Assembly (NCBI RefSeq): GCF_000213175.1
Contig: NW_009799101.1
Location: forward strand, 4,697,570 to 4,761,569
DNA length: 64,000 nucleotides
Origin: Neurospora tetrasperma FGSC 2508
Taxonomy: Eukaryota; Ascomycota; Sordariomycetes; Sordariales; Sordariaceae
Direction of reading: 5' to 3'
The notes under the pieces were generated by a model. That model searched no databases. It saw only the letters and a program-made list of their open reading frames with translations, and was not told the origin of the DNA. Each line of letters begins with the position of its first letter. Positions within the stretch are counted from its first letter, which is position 1. Of the stretch, positions 58,237 through 64,000 are shown piece after piece. The position numbers were made by a program, and so were the translations under genes.

Positions 58237-59182
58237 CGCATGTGTTGAGTGCCCGATTGTGGGCTTGGAATAAGCGAGGTTTGTTGTCTGGTTTGGAGCG
58301 GAGTGAGTTGATGATGGATAGGTGGCTCCGAAGGGGATGGAGGTTTGAAGAGTCGTGAAAGGGTAAGTCCACTTGTTCCCCGATCAAAGACCGAAGAGTT
58401 GTCGAGATAGTAAAAGAGCTGTCAAGACCTGAAGTGAACATAGCTGACATGACGCGAGATAACAGACCGGGCGACATATAATGTGAACCAAATCATATCA
58501 CTTCGAAGAAGGTGATGAAGACAATAAATTCGAACCGGTCTCGCGTCTCAAAGGGTTGCTGTTGTTAATATCAGACAGGGGTCATCTATATCCGACCCCA
58601 GTTTCTCCCTGTCCCTCCCTGCCTGTTCCTGTTTTGACATTGACCTTGACTGGTTGCATGATCGTCAACCCCGGACCACATCCCGATTAGGCCGTGTCTC
58701 AAACGGTACGATGCTACCATGCCGGCTTCCTTCCAAGGCATAGGGCTCCAGGGGCCTGTATGGAGTAACGGTTCGTGGAACGGCGATGTTGAGCTGCCTT
58801 GGAATTAACCTCGTCGATATCGGAGCGGCTATCGGCCATATATTGGTTGTGTTGTTTAAAGGTATGCGTGTTCGGCAATGAAGACACTGTGATGGACGTG
58901 ATCGGTGTGCAACTCGATGTGGGATTGGATCCGGAATTGGAGAGGTGATTGATGCGAGCAATCTTCCTTTCTTGTTGTTCCGATTCTCATCTGCTTTCAC
59001 AACTTCAACTCGACGCATCATCTTTTCCCGCCTCCAGTCTCGCAAGTTTCGATCTCCGTTCTTCTGACTTCTACTTCGTCTTCTGAGTTAGGGTCCTCAG
59101 CAATCCTTCCCACTAGAGCTCGCACTTCATCCCAAACTCATCTACATCACTACAAAGTCCGCCTCTGTGGTCCATCACCACC
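58237..59182. other. Divergent promoter region of the secreted pair
   Basis: A 946-bp spacer between two paralogues read away from each other. No coding frame with recognisable content. A shared promoter is plausible. Confidence 0.5.
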
Positions 59183-60223
59183 ATGCCACTCTCCCTCCTC
59201 CGGACATCCGCCCTCCTCCTCACCCTCTCCCGCCTCCCCCTCGGCTTCACCCAAGACACATCTTCCTCCAAGGACCAAGAACCCAAAGAAGACGGCTACA
59301 TAGGCTACCGCCTCACCCACCGCGGCGACCCCGAATCCGCCATCTACGAAACCGCCAACACTTCCGATGAAGACCTCATCCTGCCCGAGGACCCAGACGT
59401 CTACCTCAACGCCTCGGTGTCTGTCGGCCTGATCGACATTGAAGTGGACAACATCACGGCCAAGGTCAATCTGGACGCCAAGGTTTTGAGTCTGCTGCAC
59501 TTTAGCGCGGGCGTGGATGCGAGCATTGATCGCGTCAAGTTGCGGATTGAGAACGTCTCTGCCAAGGTGGAGTTGGAGGCCAGACTGGAGAATGTGGTGG
59601 CTATGGTTGATGATGTTTTGCGGAGTATTGATCTGAATCCGATTATTGCTACGCTTGGGGAAGGCGTGGGGAAGGTTCTGGATGGGGTGGGGGATGTTGT
59701 TGGTGGTGGTGGTGGTGAGAGTGGTGATGCAGCGGGTAAAGCTGGAAATAACCTGCCGGTGAGGGACGACCCGCTTGGTGCACGTGGTGCCAGTGGTGAT
59801 GAACATGATATGGCCAAACGCAGCCACGCTACTGGCCATGGTCATGGGTCAGGAGCGGACAACGATCCCTTCAACTACAACCTTGAACACAATATTCTCT
59901 ACAGCGTCAACAATTATCAGGGAAACAGACATCGCAATCGCCGGTTGGATCAGAATGGCGATATCTTTGATGAGTACCTCGACAATGACGGGAACGAACA
60001 GTCGAGACAGGTGGTTGGGTATTATAAGGATGACATGACGTTTAATGGACACAACAGGAGCATTGAGGTGGATGGAAAGGTGAAGGAATTTGAGCTGCAG
60101 TATGAGTATAAGCCGTTCCCGGGCATTGAGGCGATGTGCTGGATTTATGTGGATACGGAGGGGAAGGTGGTTAGGACGAAGGTCATTTTCGGAGGCGCAG
60201 GGCGGAGGGACAAGTACGGTTAG
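59183..60223 (+). CDS. Secreted protein of the same family (paralogue 2)
   Basis: A single exon of 346 residues with an N-terminal signal peptide (about 1-23). The central domain (about 72-165: PDVYLNASVSVGLIDIEVDN, FSAGVDASIDRVKLRIENVS, VLRSIDLNP) aligns with that of the gene at 57286-58236, from the PDV start to the SxDLNP end. The C-terminal half differs: a Gly-rich linker, a His/Asp-rich stretch, then FNGHNRSIEVDGKVKEFELQ and YEYKPFPGIEAMCWIYVDTE, a compact beta-like end. Codons for the signal region are C-rich. It probably arose by inverted duplication followed by strong divergence. Function is unknown. Confidence 0.8.
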   Translation: MPLSLLRTSALLLTLSRLPLGFTQDTSSSKDQEPKEDGYIGYRLTHRGDPESAIYETANTSDEDLILPEDPDVYLNASVSVGLIDIEVDNITAKVNLDAKVLSLLHFSAGVDASIDRVKLRIENVSAKVELEARLENVVAMVDDVLRSIDLNPIIATLGEGVGKVLDGVGDVVGGGGGESGDAAGKAGNNLPVRDDPLGARGASGDEHDMAKRSHATGHGHGSGADNDPFNYNLEHNILYSVNNYQGNRHRNRRLDQNGDIFDEYLDNDGNEQSRQVVGYYKDDMTFNGHNRSIEVDGKVKEFELQYEYKPFPGIEAMCWIYVDTEGKVVRTKVIFGGAGRRDKYG

Positions 60224-61470
60224 CAATGACTCGGAGGAGTGAGGGGGTGGAATTGATGAAGGGGTATGGTTTCTATGAACGTGCGGGTGTCAAGCTGTGT
60301 TGAATGGGTTGAAGAGAAAGGGAAGAATTACCTCACCTCAGCATACCTACATCTACCTAGAAGTAGTGCCCTCTAGTTCGTGTTTTTCGTTCAGGGCAGG
60401 TTCATACAGAATAATTGCGGGACAACCTGGAGTGGAAATGTCGACATCTGAACGGCCTGAGCCCCCATTTTGGTTACGGTCTTGGCTGCTTGTCCGCCTA
60501 TCCAATTGTTGTCTTTATGATCTCCTGCCGATCACCCATACGGGCCAGGTTTGCCGGATATGTGCAGGGCCATGTAGGGGAACCCGACCGCTTGGGCTTG
60601 GGCAGCTATGCTGACATGGCACATGAATATCAGGGGAATAGACATGGAGGTCTATCCTTTTCTCAACAAAGTTTGAATCAGATTGATGGAAAGTATTGAA
60701 TGTCGATACGCGGGGGTCCGAAGGTTGTGTTATGCTTTTGCTGGCTGCACTCGCTGCCAATAAGTCAATCTTGACGAGCTGCGAATGGCCCGGCCCGAGT
60801 CCGAATGCACCTCCATTCCGGCCCTTCTTCTCCGATTGGACGCTCTTGCAATCTAGCGGAAGTGGGTGCGTAAAATGGATGCAGAAAGTACTTCCGATGG
60901 GGCTCTACATGCATGTTACTACCTTCCCGGTTTCAATGTCGGCCTCTCATCCTTCCCCGCGTTTGGAAAGAAAGGACAACCTCAAGTCGATCCTGGCAAG
61001 TTCGACAAAGGTAAGCCAGCCACGTATCCGCCGCTTCCTCAGATCACGAATATACACTACTCCGCGGACGGGTTGGCTGCCTACCTGTACCTACCTCTAC
61101 TGTTAAGCAAGGAACTTTTCTCCTGCAGAAAAACCCAATTACGACCTAGGTACTATGCAATAGATTGCCTGTAACGAGGGTCCGTCATGTGGTGGAAACC
61201 AGTCAAATTCCAGGCTTCCAGCTGTGGTCGAGTGGTTCTGACAACGTTGAGGCTGAAGGTGGAGTTCTTGAACGTCCAATTGTCACTGGTGAGGGGAGGT
61301 GACAAAGCAAGGAGAGCAGGCAAAAAAGAATGTAAGTTCTTGATTGGAGGAGGGGTGAGTGTCACAGACTTGACACGTAGTCCACGATAGAGTTGCCCAT
61401 TTCCCGAAGCCTTTTGATGCACATGCAGTTCAATGCCATATGCGAGATAAGTACATATTGACCCTTAAAA
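60224..61470. other. Intergenic stretch before the AT-rich block
   Basis: No gene is supported. 61213-61228 has a tRNA-like GTGGTCGAGTGGTTC but no B box or closing stem. Confidence 0.45.
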
Positions 61471-64000
61471 GTTTGTTAGCGTGGTTCCTGCCCCACATAC
61501 CTTCACAGGGGGGGTTACAAGGGGACACGTCTATCCACGAGCTCTGATTGGCTGAATCTGCCTGATTTCAAAGTGAGAACGAGTAAACAGAGCATACACA
61601 CACAAACCTTATTTAAGCGCAGTTGTTATGGTCTAGAGAAAGAAGTGTATTAATACGAAGTGAACGAGCATAGCGGAGCTTCTTTTTAATAGGACGAGAC
61701 CCCTATAAGTTCTTCGTGCCGTAAGTGGTCAGCTCTAGGTTTTATCCGTTTATTTAATTGGTCCATCGTTTGAACTATCCGCTCCTTAGATTAGTTAAAT
61801 TCCTTACCGCCCCAATTCGCTCCTATAATTAATTAAAATCTATTGGGCCCGTGCTTATCATTAATTAATTAGAGTCCGTCTTTCTAAATAATATAAGATA
61901 ATACTCTATATTTAATTTCATAAATTGACTATATATTATAGATCTTTATAAATTCTAGAATAGTATAGGCTATTTAATAGTAGTATATAGGTATTTAGTA
62001 TTTGTATTAGTATATAGGCACTTAGAATTCGTACTAGTAAATCTAATAGGGGTCCCTGGGGGTATCCCCCGGGTATTATCTCTCCTTTAACCCTAACCCT
62101 TCTATTAAGGGTCCTCGGGGGTATCCCCCGGGTTTATTTCTCTTTTAGTATAATATTTTTAAGGGGGGTCCTTAGGGGTTTCCTTCGGGTTTATTTCTAT
62201 TTCTCCCTTTAATGTATTTAATGGGGGTCCTTAGGGGTATTCCCCAGATTTATTTTTCTTAATATAGTACGTTTAAAGGGGGTCCTTGGGGGTCTCCCTT
62301 AGGTTTGTCCCTTCTAACCTTAATCTTTATAATTAAGGGTCTCGGGGGGCGGTAGTCTCCTATTAATTTAGAATTTATAAATTCTTTCCCTAGTTTGTAC
62401 ATATGTACGTATTTACTTTTATATAATCGATCTTAATATTACCTAATCGACTATCTTTTTTTCCTACCTACCATTATTAATTAAGTAATTATTATAATTT
62501 ATAAATATAATATTCTAATTCGGATATTCCATTAATAGTATCTTTAATTATTTATATACTAATCGATTATTTGTACCTAACTTCCTTTGTATATAAGTAA
62601 TTGCGTTTAATCGGTATATAGTCTAATAATTAATATGCTTTTAAATATTAGTATTCGAGTGATAATTTGTAATTGATAATTAATTATATATACTCGACTT
62701 CCTTTGTATGCCTGCGACTACCCTTAAAACGCTGGATTTCTAATAATTATTCTACTTTCTTAGAATAATTAATACTAATATCTATTTATATAGTATTTCC
62801 AATTAAGTTCGTTATTTGTATTATAGTATTTATTATAGCTATATTCCCTATACTAATTAATATTATAAATATAAATATTATAATATATATTGTTATAGAA
62901 TATAGGTTCTTTTAATTTATTTAGCCCCGAGCCTCTACTATCTATATAACTACTCCCTTCTAAATAAGGCCCTTAAAAAGAAGAAGAAGAAGATATTGAG
63001 TTAAGGTAATGTAGAAATTGTAAGAGGAATTTCCCTTTGTTTGAATTCGCTAGGAAGAGGAATTTAATTAGGCTGGTTTAATAATACTTTTAATATTATA
63101 ATTTTTAAGGAAGGTGTAAAGCGAGTTTATTCTAGGTTATAAATTTTGTTTGTAGCTGTACTGGTATACTAGATCCGGCCGCTTTTGTACTTAGTATATT
63201 TATTGCTCCAGCTCTAGCTCTCTTAGTTTCTATTTAGGAAACTTCTATAGCGTTTGCCCCGGTTCCCCCGGCTCCCTGACGTTTCGCTTTAGCTCCCCTT
63301 ACTCTTTTAACTCTTCCTATTTTTCTTTAGGATATTCTTATAGCGCCTATAGTACGTTATATATAGTCTTTAGCCTTTATATCCGTTATTCTACTTTAGT
63401 AATTAGTATAGAATATTACTATAAATAGTTAGGTACGTATAGTAGTACTATAGATATTAGTACTAGTACTATAAATGTTGGGGTATTCGTTTCTCTAGAG
63501 AGGTGTTGATTTATAGGATTTGCTATTTATAGCGGAAGTCCGACGAACCTATAAAGTTATTCGTAGGGATTACCGCTTTTGCTACCGTTATAATAAATAT
63601 GTTTTACGTATATTATTTCTTCGGATATTGTATAATTTAATACTATTATTCCCTAATATATTAATATTAGGTAGTCCTATAATGGTTAATAATAGTATTA
63701 ATACTAATAATAATAGTCCGGTTTGGTTTGAGTATAAAGATTATGGTTTAGTACGCCCAAGGGATATCCGTTATCAAAGTCTAAATTTTGTAACCTTTTA
63801 TATATATTGTGTAGATACTATTTTTAAGTTAAATAAGACTTTAAGTATAATCTAATAATAATATTTAACGAGTATTAGATTTAATATTAACGTTAATAGA
63901 ATAGGTATTTCATTAGTAGTATAAGAGTAGTTGGTGCTGTAGCGATTTTATAGATGTCGATAGTTATGACTTAGCCTAGTATTAGGGGTATATTTAGGAT
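61471..64000. mobile_element. AT-rich, RIP-like relic of undetermined family, continuing past the window
   Basis: Base composition falls sharply after about 61.6 kb to TA-rich sequence like the inside of the copia element. 61471-61760 is less affected and might be a terminal repeat, but its partner is not in the window. No domain can be named with safety; a frame at 63520-63855 is merely open in AT-rich DNA. The right end lies outside the window. Confidence 0.5.
62049..62355 (+). repeat. Six-unit tandem repeat of about 57 bp with palindromic heads
   Basis: Units start near 62049, 62107, 62161, 62221, 62276 and 62333. Each opens GGGTCCTNGGGGGTATCCCC or a variant, able to form a short hairpin, and continues T-rich. 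Two telomere-like CCCTAA copies (TAACCCTAACCC) lie at 62090-62100 in the first unit. Confidence 0.85.

Noticed and set aside
63520-63855. 111-residue open frame in the AT-rich block
   Set aside because: AT-driven composition with no domain, most likely open by chance in RIP-like DNA.

Overview
The window is nuclear DNA of a filamentous ascomycete, most likely a member of the Sordariales close to Neurospora, Sordaria or Podospora. The signs are a dispersed 5S rRNA gene with a Neurospora-like sequence at the left edge, short introns with GTRNGT donors and CTRAY-type branch sites, HET, F-box, velvet-like and Zn2Cys6 genes, TACCTAGG-type short repeats, and two AT-rich blocks with the look of repeat-induced point mutation (RIP).

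Layout. 1-115 (-) 5S rRNA. 4839-11791 (+) ACC1, the cytosolic acetyl-CoA carboxylase, behind a long pyrimidine-rich leader. 12529-13220 a small relic element with nested inverted repeats. 14279-14752 (+) small basic protein with a PP1-docking-like motif. 15259-16906 (-) three-exon F-box protein. 18204-18830 (-) small velvet-like protein. 18.8-23.2 kb gene-poor. 23264-25906 (-) a long charged protein whose frame holds one in-frame TAG in a hairpin loop. 27634-29693 (-) multi-pass membrane protein. 29.7-35.6 kb gene-poor, with a foldback repeat at 30.5-30.75 kb. 35587-37379 (+) Dip5-type amino-acid permease. 38264-39499 (+) alpha/beta hydrolase. 39692-41353 (-) Zn2Cys6 regulator. 42271-44304 (+) HET-domain protein. 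45636-47501 (+) glutamine/proline-rich Myb-like protein. 48347-56720 (+) a membrane-anchored fucose-lectin-like gene split by a Ty1/copia element (49476-56125). 57286-58236 (-) and 59183-60223 (+) two divergently transcribed secreted paralogues. From about 61.5 kb to the window end lies a second AT-rich relic with a roughly 57-bp tandem repeat.

The genes do not form one pathway. ACC1 and the permease are core metabolism. The HET protein, F-box protein, lectin-like gene and secreted pair are typical accessory content of ascomycete chromosomes. The strongest unusual signal is the 23264-25906 gene: its single premature TAG has U before A and sits in a 7-nt hairpin loop, which is the context known for perithecium-specific A-to-I mRNA editing in Sordariomycetes. 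Also notable are the 6.65-kb copia insertion, which has intact 5-bp target duplications and leaves the host frame open on both sides, and two copies of a short SINE-like repeat 34 kb apart.
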